This document shows positions 14,808 to 22,100 of a DNA stretch of 22,100 nt, in pieces. The position numbers were made by a program, and so were the translations under genes. Under the pieces are notes generated by a model, which was not told where the DNA came from, did not search any database, and saw only the letters and a list, made by a program, of their open reading frames with translations. The stretch spans positions 1 to 22,100 of the forward strand of contig JAYVMU010000005.1 in NCBI GenBank assembly GCA_043758775.1. The letters run 5' to 3'. Each line of letters starts with the position of its first letter. Position 1 is the first letter of the stretch. This stretch comes from JACMMS01 sp043758775 (GTDB lineage: Bacteria > Pseudomonadota > Gammaproteobacteria > Burkholderiales > Methylophilaceae).

Positions 14808-15707
14808 TCAAATATGTGCATTTCTAGTTGAAGCAATACGCAATAATGAAACTTGTAATACATCCACCTCAGCATAGGTATTGTAAAACGCTAATGATGG
14901 ACGCACAGTAGTTTCAACACCAAAACGACGCAAAATTGGCTGCGCGCAATGGTGTCCTGAACGCACTGCGATACCATCTTGATTTAATGCAGCACCGACT
15001 TCTTCACTTTTAAAGCCAGGCAAATTAAAAGACAACACACTCGCTTTTTCTTTTGCCGTACCAATCAACCGAATGCCCGGAACCTCAAGCAAAGCTGCCG
15101 TGGCATAAACTAGCAAATCATGCTCATAACGGGCGATATTATCCATGCCCAAACGCTCTACATAATCGATTGCCGCACCCAAACCAACAGCATCGGCAAT
15201 ATTGCCCGTACCAGCTTCAAACTTAGCAGGCGCCGCGTGATAAATAGTTTTATCAAACGTCACATCCTGAATCATATTGCCACCGCCTTGCCAGGCTGGC
15301 ATATCAGCTAATAATTCTGGTTTGCCAAACAATATACCAATACCTGTTGGGCCAAATACCTTATGGCCAGAAAATACAAAAAAGTCTGCATCAAGTTGTT
15401 GCACATCAGTACGCATATGCGAAACAGACTGCGCGCCATCTAGCAATACTTTTGCACCGATTCTATGCGCCATATGTATCATCTCAGCCGCTGGTGTCAA
15501 TGTGCCCAGAGCATTTGAAACCTGCGTAAACGACACTAGCTTAGTACGTGATGTGAGGAGCTTTTGGTATTCAGCCAATAAGATCTGACCACTATCATCC
15601 ACTGGTGCTACGCGTAATTTTGCCCCTGTTTCTGAGCATAATTGCTGCCACGGCACAATGTTGGCATGATGCTCAAGATGTGAAATGATGGCGGCATATT
15701 TGACCAA
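14808..15707 (-). pseudogene. 5'-truncated SufS-type cysteine desulfurase remnant
   Basis: About 299 codons match the C-terminal three quarters of class II (SufS/CsdA-type) cysteine desulfurases, which mobilise sulfur from cysteine for Fe-S assembly. Present are HLEHHANIVPW at its N-terminal edge, the PLP aspartate in DGAQS (D90 here), the PLP lysine in FSGHK (K116), FEAGTGN (163-169) and the catalytic cysteine in RSGHHC (C254). Missing are roughly the first 100 residues, including the DNAATT-type motif and the N-terminal cofactor site. Upstream in frame are two consecutive stop codons within 15 codons, and only a TTG could start translation. It lies antisense between the two sulfur units. 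A decayed copy is the best reading; a short functional variant is unlikely. Confidence 0.8.
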
Positions 15708-15715
15708 ATCTATGC

Positions 15716-15735
15716 CAAATAATAGTCATTATTTG
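15716..15735. promoter_or_regulatory. Palindrome upstream of the EAL gene
   Basis: CAAATAAT-AGTC-ATTATTTG is a perfect 8-4-8 inverted repeat ending 31 bp before the EAL start codon, at the broken 5' edge of the sufS remnant. A TTGACC lies nearby at 15700-15705 but with no clear -10 at normal spacing. It is a candidate operator for the EAL-cysTWA unit. Confidence 0.45.
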
Positions 15736-15766
15736 CACAAATAAACAAAAGTAAAGGAATACCAAC

Positions 15767-16678
15767 ATGACCCAAACTAATATTACAGCAACTGAATTAA
15801 ACCAAACTCAGCCTAATCATTTAGAGCAGCTACGCTTACAACTTAAAGAATCGTTATTGCTCGATTTAGATGATTACGGCTTGGCCGAACGGTCATCTGG
15901 TGAATTCAACAGCACTTTTATCGGCGTACAGTTAAATAGTGCATTTCAACCCATTTATGACAGCGCAGCCGGTGAGCTTGTTGGTCATGAGGCGCTGATA
16001 CGTCCATCATTAGGTGGCGAATTAGCTAGTCATCCTGACTTTGCGCTGACTTATGCAGAACAAACTGGCAAACTAGTACAGTTCGATCGAGTTAGTCGCA
16101 CTTTGCATGTACTTAATTTCCGCCAAATCTATGCCGAAAATGGCCTGCTATTTTTGAATGTCCATCCAAAATTACTCACTACCGTAAATGGTCACGGCAA
16201 AATCTTTGAGCGCATTCTACATGCTAACTCGGTGCCGACGGACCGTGTGGTAATTGAGATTAATGAGGGCTTAGTAGAACACGATAAACAGCTAACTGAA
16301 GCCAGTGATAATTATCGTGACCGTGGTTACAAAATTGCCATTGATCATTTTGGCGGCCGCGCTTCGCATCTGGATCGTTTATGGAAATACCAACTAGATT
16401 TTATTAAGTTTGATGTGAGTTTGGTCCAGCAGGCAGAAAACAATGACCGTTTAAGAAAAATCTTACGTCATTTAATCCAAGCCGCCAATGACGTAGGGGC
16501 AAAGCCTGTTGTGCAAGGTATTGAAAGCCAAAGCCAATTGGATATAGCCATTGCGTCTGGTGCCACTTTATTGCAAGGCTTCTTTTTAGGCAAACCTGTA
16601 CATGCTAAAGAGTTGCAACCCACTAAAGCTTTTAAACAACATAGCTTCACTACTCACATCAGCAAAGCTGCGGCCTAG
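15767..16678 (+). CDS. Degenerate EAL-domain protein, probably c-di-GMP-binding without activity
   Basis: A 303-aa cytoplasmic protein with no membrane segment, receiver or GGDEF domain. About 50 N-terminal residues precede one EAL domain (about 52-285). Retained are E75-A76-L77, N131 (FLNVHP), E164 (VVIEINE), D193, K214 (DFIKFD), E253 and Q270-G271. Lost are the second aspartate of the DDFG motif (H194 here, IDHFGG) and the first glutamate of the AEGVE motif (Q250 here, VVQGIES); in RocR the equivalent glutamate E352 is described as the general base. Hydrolysis is therefore unlikely, while ligand binding is possible. AAGGA precedes the ATG by 8 nt. cysT starts 15 nt downstream, so it is cotranscribed with sulfate permease genes. 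Its role there is unknown. Confidence 0.9.
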   Translation: MTQTNITATELNQTQPNHLEQLRLQLKESLLLDLDDYGLAERSSGEFNSTFIGVQLNSAFQPIYDSAAGELVGHEALIRPSLGGELASHPDFALTYAEQTGKLVQFDRVSRTLHVLNFRQIYAENGLLFLNVHPKLLTTVNGHGKIFERILHANSVPTDRVVIEINEGLVEHDKQLTEASDNYRDRGYKIAIDHFGGRASHLDRLWKYQLDFIKFDVSLVQQAENNDRLRKILRHLIQAANDVGAKPVVQGIESQSQLDIAIASGATLLQGFFLGKPVHAKELQPTKAFKQHSFTTHISKAAA

Positions 16679-16693
16679 AACAACACAATTACC

Positions 16694-17551
16694 ATGACTA
16701 TCTTAGCAATTACTTATAGAAAAAGTATCTACAAAGCGCGCAATGTGTTGCCAGGCTTTAATTTAAGCCTGGGTTACACCTTGTTTTATTTAAGCCTGAT
16801 TGTCTTGATTCCGCTTTCAGCCGCATTCTTCAAGACTTTTACCCTGACTTGGCCTGAGTTCTGGCAAGCCGTTGCGTCACCACGTGTGGTTGCCTCCTAC
16901 AAGCTCACTTTTGGCGCCTCATTGATTGCGGCGCTCATCAATGCGCTTTTAGGCCTAGCAACGGCATGGGTGCTTACACGCTATACATTTCCAGGTAAGA
17001 AATTCATTGATGCATTTATCGATCTGCCTTTTGCTCTACCAACGGCTGTAGCAGGGATTGCACTTACTGCGATCTATGCGCCCAATGGCTGGATTGGCAG
17101 CCTGTTAGAACCTCACGGCATCAAAATAGCCTTTACACCCTTAGGCATCGTCATCGCCCTAACCTTTATTGGCCTGCCATTTGTCGTGCGTACAGTGCAA
17201 CCAGTTTTAGAAGATTTTGAGGCCGAGATAGAAGAGGCTGCTGCGAGTTTGGGCGCTAACCGTTTACAGATTTTTTTACGCGTTATTTTACCCGCCATCG
17301 GTCCAGCACTTTTAACCGGCTTTGCCTTTGCTAGGGCAATAGGCGAGTATGGCTCAGTAATTTTCATTGCCGGCAATATGCCGATGGTATCGGAGATTAC
17401 ACCACTGATTATTATCACCAAGCTTGAACAATACGATTTTGCCGGCGCAACCGCCGTGGCGGTGGTGATGCTACTGATTTCGTTTGCCTTGTTATTCACG
17501 ATTAATGGCTTGCAGTGGTGGTCAAATCGACATTTATCTGGTCGTCACTAA
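16694..17551 (+). CDS. cysT: CysT (CysU), sulfate ABC transporter permease
   Basis: Inner-membrane permease subunit pairing with CysW. The 285-aa product has about six membrane segments: near residues 25-45, 70-95, 108-130, 145-165, 195-220 and 250-275. VLPGFNLSLG near the N-terminus, DLPFALPTAVAGIAL near 110 and PFVVRTVQPVLEDFE near 170 match E. coli CysT. The EAA loop that docks on the ATPase is EEAAASLGANRLQIFLRVILP (about 183-203). No Shine-Dalgarno is visible before the ATG, and only 15 nt separate it from the EAL stop codon, so translational coupling to the EAL gene is likely. cysW follows after 30 nt. Confidence 0.96.
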   Translation: MTILAITYRKSIYKARNVLPGFNLSLGYTLFYLSLIVLIPLSAAFFKTFTLTWPEFWQAVASPRVVASYKLTFGASLIAALINALLGLATAWVLTRYTFPGKKFIDAFIDLPFALPTAVAGIALTAIYAPNGWIGSLLEPHGIKIAFTPLGIVIALTFIGLPFVVRTVQPVLEDFEAEIEEAAASLGANRLQIFLRVILPAIGPALLTGFAFARAIGEYGSVIFIAGNMPMVSEITPLIIITKLEQYDFAGATAVAVVMLLISFALLFTINGLQWWSNRHLSGRH

Positions 17552-17581
17552 ACGTTTTATATTTAAGATTAAGAGATAGCC

Positions 17582-18481
17582 ATGTCAGCAGTCACTATTA
17601 CATCAGTAAGTACTTCGCAATTAACCAAGCACCAGCATAAAGTAGCCAACAGGCACGCCACAGCAGAGCCAATCTGGATACGCTGGATATTAATATCAAC
17701 TGTATTACTATTTTTAAGCTTATTTTTATTCTTGCCGCTAGCGGCGGTGTTTACTGAAGCTTTGCGCAAAGGTTATGGCACCTATATAGCAGCGCTTGCT
17801 GAGCCTGATGCGTTATCTGCCATCAAGCTCACTTTCATTGCCGCAGCCATCGCCTTGCCGCTCAATTTGGTGTTTGGTATAGCCGCAGCATGGGCCATCA
17901 GTAAGTTTGAATTTAAAGGTAAAAGCTTGTTGATTACCTTAATCGATTTGCCATTTGCCGTATCACCGGTAGTAGCTGGTCTAATTTATGTGCTGATTTT
18001 TGGCTTACAAGGCTGGTTTGGCGGTTGGTTGAGCGACCACGATTTAAAAGTGATATTTGCCATACCAGGTATCGTATTGGCCACCACATTTGTCACCTTT
18101 CCATTCGTAGCCCGCGAGCTTATTCCGCTCATGCAAGCACAAGGTAAAGATGAAGAAGAAGCGGCTTTAGTCTTAGGTGCATCAGGTTGGCAAATATTAT
18201 GGAAAGTAACATTACCCAATGTGAAATGGGGCTTGCTGTACGGCTTTATATTAACCAACGCCCGTGCCATGGGTGAGTTTGGTGCAGTTTCAGTGGTGTC
18301 TGGCCACATACGTGGCATGACCAATACCTTGCCATTGCATGTAGAGATTTTATATAACGAATATAACTATGCAGCAGCATTTGCCGTTGCCTCGGTACTG
18401 GCCTTACTAGCATTAGTTACGCTGGCACTCAAAAGCACTATTGAATGGCAGGCAGCTCGAGCTACAGAAATTGATGACTAG
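17582..18481 (+). CDS. cysW: CysW, sulfate ABC transporter permease
   Basis: Second inner-membrane permease of the CysTWA importer. The 299-aa product starts with about 35 polar cytoplasmic residues, then about six membrane segments. LIDLPFAVSPVVAGLIYVLI (near 120-140), FPFVARELIPLMQAQGKDEE, the EAA loop EEEAALVLGASGWQILWKVTLP and NARAMGEFGAVSVVSGHIRG match CysW proteins. AAGAGA precedes the ATG. It terminates with TAG, another example of TAG used as a normal stop. The gap to cysA is 48 nt. Confidence 0.96.
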   Translation: MSAVTITSVSTSQLTKHQHKVANRHATAEPIWIRWILISTVLLFLSLFLFLPLAAVFTEALRKGYGTYIAALAEPDALSAIKLTFIAAAIALPLNLVFGIAAAWAISKFEFKGKSLLITLIDLPFAVSPVVAGLIYVLIFGLQGWFGGWLSDHDLKVIFAIPGIVLATTFVTFPFVARELIPLMQAQGKDEEEAALVLGASGWQILWKVTLPNVKWGLLYGFILTNARAMGEFGAVSVVSGHIRGMTNTLPLHVEILYNEYNYAAAFAVASVLALLALVTLALKSTIEWQAARATEIDD

Positions 18482-18529
18482 CCGTTTAGCTAATTCAAAA
18501 TAAATAGAAGATGAAAATATAGGAATAAT

Positions 18530-19597
18530 ATGAGTATAGAAATACGCAATATCAATAAAACATTTGGGCAATTTACCGCGTTAAACAATATTAATTTGGA
18601 AGTGCCTGATGGCGAGCTGGTCGCCTTGCTCGGTCCATCCGGTTGCGGAAAAACCTCGTTGCTGCGCATTATTGCCGGGCTGGAAAACCCAGATTCTGGC
18701 AGCATTCACTTCAATGGCGAAGAGGCCACACATAGTGATGTGCGTGACCGTCATGTAGGCTTTGTATTCCAACATTATGCTTTGTTTCGCCACATGACAG
18801 TTTTTGAAAACGTAGCTTTCGGCTTGCGCGTACGACCTAAAGCTACGCGCCCAAGTGATGCTGAAATCAAGCGCCGTGTACGCGAGCTATTAGAGTTAGT
18901 ACAGCTTGACTGGCTGGCAGACCGCTACCCACCGCAACTTTCTGGCGGTCAGCGCCAGCGTATTGCTTTAGCTAGAGCGTTAGCGGTAGAGCCACGCGTA
19001 CTGCTGCTGGACGAGCCTTTTGGCGCATTAGATGCCAAAGTACGTAAAGATTTACGTCGCTGGCTGCGCCGTTTGCATAATGAGCTACACATCACCAGTG
19101 TATTTGTGACGCATGACTAGGAAGAGGCGCTGGAAGTCGCTGATCGCATTGTGGTCATGAATCACGGTAATGTTGAGCAAATTGGCACTCCAATAGATGT
19201 TTATGACCATCCTGCCTCGCCATTTGTCTATCAATTTTTGGGTAATGTAAATTTATTCCATAGCCGCGTGCATCAAGGCACAGCACATATTGGTGATTTA
19301 AAGGTTTCTCTAAATGAGCATCATGAAGTGGATAATTTAACCGCCTCGGCATTTGTACGTCCGCATGATATCGAGATATCTCGCAGCAACACCAAGGGGG
19401 AAACGCTATCAGCCACTATTAGTTATATTCATGCCATCGGCTCATTGGTCAGAGTTGAATTAGAGCAGGAAGGCAAGGCAGAGCTGATTGAAGTTGAGTT
19501 ATCGCGTGAGCGATTTAGAGAGCTAGCTTTAGCAGAGGGTGAACAAGTATTTATTACGCCACGTAACCCACGTGTGTTCTTGAATAAAGCAGCCTAA
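18530..19597 (+). pseudogene. cysA: CysA, sulfate ABC transporter ATPase, interrupted by an in-frame TAG
   Basis: Ignoring one stop this is a complete 355-codon CysA. The ATPase domain has Walker A GPSGCGKT (35-42), Q-loop Q81, signature LSGGQ (137-141), Walker B LLLDEP (158-163) and H-loop H195. Codon 197 is TAG at 19118-19120, where family members read VTHDQEEALEVAD; CAG to TAG is a single transition. The 158 following codons are open and encode the end of the ATPase domain and the TOBE regulatory domain (for example ASAFVRPHDIEISRS and VFITPRNPRVFL). AGGA precedes the ATG. The choices are a recent nonsense mutation, a sequencing error, or suppressed read-through. TAG ends nusA, the EAL gene, cysW and nhaA, so wholesale reassignment is ruled out. 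A split two-chain ATPase is improbable because no ribosome binding site precedes the second part. Confidence 0.92.
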
Positions 19598-19598
19598 G

Positions 19599-19637
19599 TA
19601 GCAATCAGCTTAATCCTCAAAATTAAGTTGATTGCTA
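19599..19637. repeat. 16-bp inverted repeat between convergent cysA and aroG
   Basis: A 16-bp stem (19599-19614 with 19622-19637, one G-T pair in the plus-strand reading) has a 7-nt loop and starts just after the cysA stop. It ends 9 nt before the aroG stop. No T-tract follows in either direction, so it is not a typical intrinsic terminator; it may protect or define both mRNA 3' ends. Confidence 0.65.
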
Positions 19638-19646
19638 ACTATTTAG

Positions 19647-20717
19647 CTAGATAAACTTACGCCTAGCTTGAACACCCAGCGCCAAAGACTCCAACAAGGT
19701 CAATGTTGCATCCCAGCCTAAACAAGCGTCAGTAATCGACTTACCATATTCCAGAGTACAACCTGGCGTATGGTCTTGACGTCCTTCGTTCAAATGCGAT
19801 TCAACCATTAGGCCCATCACCCGCGTTTCACCGTTGCTGAGTTGCTCTGCGACATTTTCTGCCACATTTAACTGTAATTGATACTGGCGGCTACTATTAG
19901 CATGGCTGCAATCAATCATCACTCTAGGTACTAATCCTGAGCTTGTTAATACCTTGCTCGCGGCCTCTACGCTGGCTGCATCGTAATTCGGCGTCTTGCC
20001 GCCACGTAAAATCACATGACAATCCTCATTACCTGCGGTTGAGATAATCGCGGAATGACCTTCTTTAGTCACCGATAAAAAATGGTGTGGACTTGCCGCG
20101 GCTCTGATAGCGTCTACGGCAATACGCACATTACCATCGGTGCCATTTTTGAAGCCGACAGGGCAAGACAAGCCTGAGGCTAATTCTCTATGCACCTGAG
20201 ATTCAGTGGTACGTGCGCCAATCGCCCCCCAACTCACTAGATCTGCCGTGTATTGCGGTGTGATTGTATCTAAAAACTCTGTACCTGCGGGCATCCCTAA
20301 CTCATTTACTTCAAGCAGAAATTTGCGTGCAAGTTGCAAGCCATCACTAATTTGATAACTACCATCTAAATAAGGATCGTTAATCAAACCTTTCCAGCCT
20401 ACAGTCGTGCGTGGCTTCTCAAAATAGACGCGCATCACAATCAATAAATCAGCCGCATATTTCTCGCGCTGTTCTAGCAAGCGCTGTGTGTATTCGATAC
20501 CTGCTGCATAATCATGAATGGAGCATGGGCCAATCACCACCACCAACCTGTCATCTGCACCATCTAAGATATTGTGTATGGCTAATCTTGTAGCAAGAAT
20601 ATTATCAGTAGCCGTAGCACTGGCTTGGAACTGCTCCAGCATCGCTGATGGTGGTTTTAATTCTTTTATAGCAATGATGCGTACATCATCCGTTGCAATT
20701 TTTTGGAGTGGACTCAT
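19647..20717 (-). CDS. aroG: DAHP synthase, class I (AroG/F/H type)
   Basis: 3-deoxy-D-arabino-heptulosonate-7-phosphate synthase, the first step of the shikimate pathway (PEP plus erythrose 4-phosphate). It has 356 aa (E. coli AroG has 350). The metal ligands C65 (GPCSIHD), H272 (DCSHAN), E306 (VESHL) and D330 are each offset by +4 from E. coli AroG C61, H268, E302 and D326. K101 (EKPRTT) and K190 (GFKNGTDG) match K97 and K186. Which aromatic amino acid inhibits it cannot be read with confidence. There is no clear Shine-Dalgarno. It has a probable promoter at 20762-20791, so it need not be cotranscribed with nhaA upstream. Confidence 0.96.
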   Translation of the reverse strand: MSPLQKIATDDVRIIAIKELKPPSAMLEQFQASATATDNILATRLAIHNILDGADDRLVVVIGPCSIHDYAAGIEYTQRLLEQREKYAADLLIVMRVYFEKPRTTVGWKGLINDPYLDGSYQISDGLQLARKFLLEVNELGMPAGTEFLDTITPQYTADLVSWGAIGARTTESQVHRELASGLSCPVGFKNGTDGNVRIAVDAIRAAASPHHFLSVTKEGHSAIISTAGNEDCHVILRGGKTPNYDAASVEAASKVLTSSGLVPRVMIDCSHANSSRQYQLQLNVAENVAEQLSNGETRVMGLMVESHLNEGRQDHTPGCTLEYGKSITDACLGWDATLTLLESLALGVQARRKFI

Positions 20718-20761
20718 TTGGATTGTTTAAAACTAAGCTTAAATACTTAAAATAAGTGGCT

Positions 20762-20791
20762 ATTATAAAGGGCTAACAAAAGAAGTGGGAA
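20762..20791 (-). promoter_or_regulatory. Probable aroG promoter
   Basis: On the minus strand a perfect TATAAT (20762-20767) is preceded after 18 bp by TTCCCA (20786-20791, four of six matches to TTGACA). The predicted leader is about 38 nt. Confidence 0.6.
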
Positions 20792-20833
20792 TTGTATTTT
20801 AAGATGTTATTAGCAGGTAACAGTAATTAGTGA

Positions 20834-20849
20834 AACTAATCAGTTAGTT
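20834..20849 (-). terminator. Weak hairpin after nhaA
   Basis: AACTAA-CTGA-TTAGTT is a perfect 6-4-6 inverted repeat 15 nt past the nhaA stop codon on the minus strand. It is AT-rich and followed by only a few T, so termination here is doubtful. Confidence 0.3.
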
Positions 20850-20864
20850 AAATTTATAAAATAG

Positions 20865-22031
20865 CTAAGCGCCTACTTTTTTAGATTTGCTAAATATTTT
20901 TAACCAAGTAAATCCTAGTATTCCTGCAATGACTGAAGCCAGCAGAATCGACATCTTGGAGGCATTGATAATATCTGGCTCGCCAACAAATGCAAGGTTG
21001 GTAATAAAAATCGACATAGTAAAGCCTATGCCGCCCAAAATACCGATGCCAACAATATGCCTCCAATTTAAATCACTTGGTAAACGGCAAATACCAATAG
21101 ATACCACAAGCAAGCTTGCCAGCGTAATGCCAAGAGGCTTACCCAAAGTTAAGCCAAGTAATATACCCATGCTGTTTGTTGAAAACAAGCTTTGGAACCA
21201 ATCACTACCAATCACAACGCCTGTGTTTACAAAGGCAAAAATCGGTAAGATAACAAATGCTACAGGCTTATGTAAACAATGCTCCAGCTTATGTGAGGGT
21301 GATTTAATATCATCTACTTTGTTAGTAAACGGAATTGCAAAAGCGAGTAAAACACCAGCAATTGTTGCATGTATCCCCGATTTCAACATTAAAACCCACA
21401 TCACAACACCACCCACAATATAGGGTATCAAGCTCATCACGCGTAACCTATTCAACACAATAAGCAGACCAAAAACGGCTATTGAGGCAATTAAATAGGC
21501 TATAGATAGCTTTGTTGTATAAAAAATGGCAATGACGATAATGGCACCTAAATCGTCCATTACTGCAATTGCAGTAAGTAATACCTTTAACGAAGTTGGA
21601 ATGCGGCTGCCTAATAGCGCCAATGCACCCAAAGCAAATGCTATGTCTGTGGCCATGGGGATGCCCACTCCGGCTTGAGTTGCCGTACCACTATTAAAAG
21701 TAAAGTGAATCAGCGCAGGCAGGGATAATCCGCCGATTGCGGCTACTATCGGCAATAGTGCATTCCTAAAGTCAGATAATTCGCCAATATAAAATTCACG
21801 CTCAAGCTCTAAGCCAATTAGCAAAAAGAAAATAGCCATTAATCCATCATTGATCCAATGCTCAATGCTCAAGCCAGCGACATGCAACTGCCAAAAATCT
21901 AAATAGGCAATTCCGAAATGAGAGTTCGTTATGGTTAACGATAACAACGTACAAATAATTAAGAGAATACCACTCGATTTTTCAGAGTTGAAGAAGTCAT
22001 CAAAGGACGAAGAACTCATTTTTTTGAACAT
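20865..22031 (-). CDS. nhaA: NhaA, Na+/H+ antiporter
   Basis: Inner-membrane antiporter exporting Na+ (or Li+) in exchange for protons, for pH and sodium homeostasis. From the ATG at 22031 it has 388 aa, the E. coli NhaA length. The ion-binding aspartates are D129 (MATDIAF) and D159-D160 (AVMDDLGAI), equivalent to E. coli D133, D163 and D164; the lysine in LGLTLGKPLG (K298) corresponds to K300. About twelve hydrophobic segments are visible. An ATG at 22037 is only 1 nt from the AGGAG (22039-22043), whereas the one at 22031 is 7 nt away, so I chose the latter. It ends with TAG. The leader has competing structures that could hide this AGGAG. Confidence 0.96.
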   Translation of the reverse strand: MFKKMSSSSFDDFFNSEKSSGILLIICTLLSLTITNSHFGIAYLDFWQLHVAGLSIEHWINDGLMAIFFLLIGLELEREFYIGELSDFRNALLPIVAAIGGLSLPALIHFTFNSGTATQAGVGIPMATDIAFALGALALLGSRIPTSLKVLLTAIAVMDDLGAIIVIAIFYTTKLSIAYLIASIAVFGLLIVLNRLRVMSLIPYIVGGVVMWVLMLKSGIHATIAGVLLAFAIPFTNKVDDIKSPSHKLEHCLHKPVAFVILPIFAFVNTGVVIGSDWFQSLFSTNSMGILLGLTLGKPLGITLASLLVVSIGICRLPSDLNWRHIVGIGILGGIGFTMSIFITNLAFVGEPDIINASKMSILLASVIAGILGFTWLKIFSKSKKVGA

Positions 22032-22037
22032 CGCCAT

Positions 22038-22100
22038 GCTCCTATTAAACCATATAAGGTAGCTACTCAGGTGGCTAAAGTGAATGTTTAGCCCTGTAGC
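22038..22100 (-). promoter_or_regulatory. Structured nhaA leader, candidate riboswitch (cut by the window edge)
   Basis: On the minus strand an outer stem GCTAC/GTAGC (22096-22100 with 22062-22066) encloses a perfect 7-bp hairpin GGCTAAA/TTTAGCC (22087-22093 with 22073-22079). Downstream, GCT-A-CCT-T-AT (22063-22054) can pair with ATAGGAGC (22045-22038), which includes the Shine-Dalgarno. The two folds share bases 22062-22063 and exclude each other. Motif RNAs upstream of nhaA genes have been described and reported as lithium-sensing riboswitches; membership here is not proven. Confidence 0.5.

Noticed and set aside
15767..16678. EAL protein as an active c-di-GMP phosphodiesterase
   Set aside because: The second Asp of DDFG and the general-base Glu of AEGVE are replaced by His and Gln.
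19118..19120. TAG in cysA as a recoded sense codon such as pyrrolysine
   Set aside because: TAG ends at least four other genes in the window, the site is not a known recoding context, and relatives have Gln there one transition away.
1..22100. CRISPR array, prophage, transposase or other mobile element
   Set aside because: No regularly spaced repeats, integrase, transposase or phage-type genes are visible; the three tRNA genes are intact with no attachment-site duplication inside the window.

Overview
The window looks like chromosomal DNA from a moderately AT-rich betaproteobacterium. Protein similarity recognised by eye, and the order rimP-nusA-infB-rbfA-truB-rpsO-pnp beside dksA and folD, point to Methylophilaceae (a Methylotenera-like methylotroph). 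The taxonomic call is inference; no database search was possible.

Layout. Bases 1-370 hold three minus-strand tRNA genes (Pro, Arg, His) behind one good sigma70-type promoter. folD and dksA follow on the plus strand. dksA meets pnp at a bidirectional terminator. From about 11.2 kb back to 2.0 kb runs the conserved translation and RNA-metabolism operon on the minus strand: rimP, nusA, infB, rbfA, truB, rpsO, pnp. Its leader carries a consensus -10, a small terminator-like hairpin and an operator-like palindrome. rpsO has its own promoter, and a terminator separates rpsO from pnp.

Bases 11.3-19.6 kb form a sulfur-acquisition island on the plus strand. The first unit is a small OscA/YezD-type protein (DUF2292), an OprP/OprO-type porin, the periplasmic sulfate-binding protein Sbp and a DUF2325 protein, ended by a terminator. 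After a truncated, opposite-strand SufS-type cysteine desulfurase remnant, the second unit is an EAL-domain protein, CysT, CysW and CysA. The expected route is sulfate through the porin, capture by Sbp, and import through CysTW driven by CysA. Two things are odd: cysA is interrupted by an in-frame TAG at the Gln codon just after the H-loop histidine, and the EAL protein has lost residues needed for c-di-GMP hydrolysis, so it looks like a c-di-GMP sensor or regulator built into a sulfate-transport operon.

Bases 19.6-22.1 kb carry two minus-strand genes, a class I DAHP synthase (aroG type) and the Na+/H+ antiporter nhaA. The nhaA leader, cut by the window edge, can form two mutually exclusive structures, one hiding the ribosome binding site, and is a good candidate for a translational riboswitch.

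Most of the window is ordinary housekeeping sequence. The items most worth a second look are the cysA nonsense codon, the degenerate EAL protein between sulfate-transport genes, the nhaA leader and the decayed sufS fragment.
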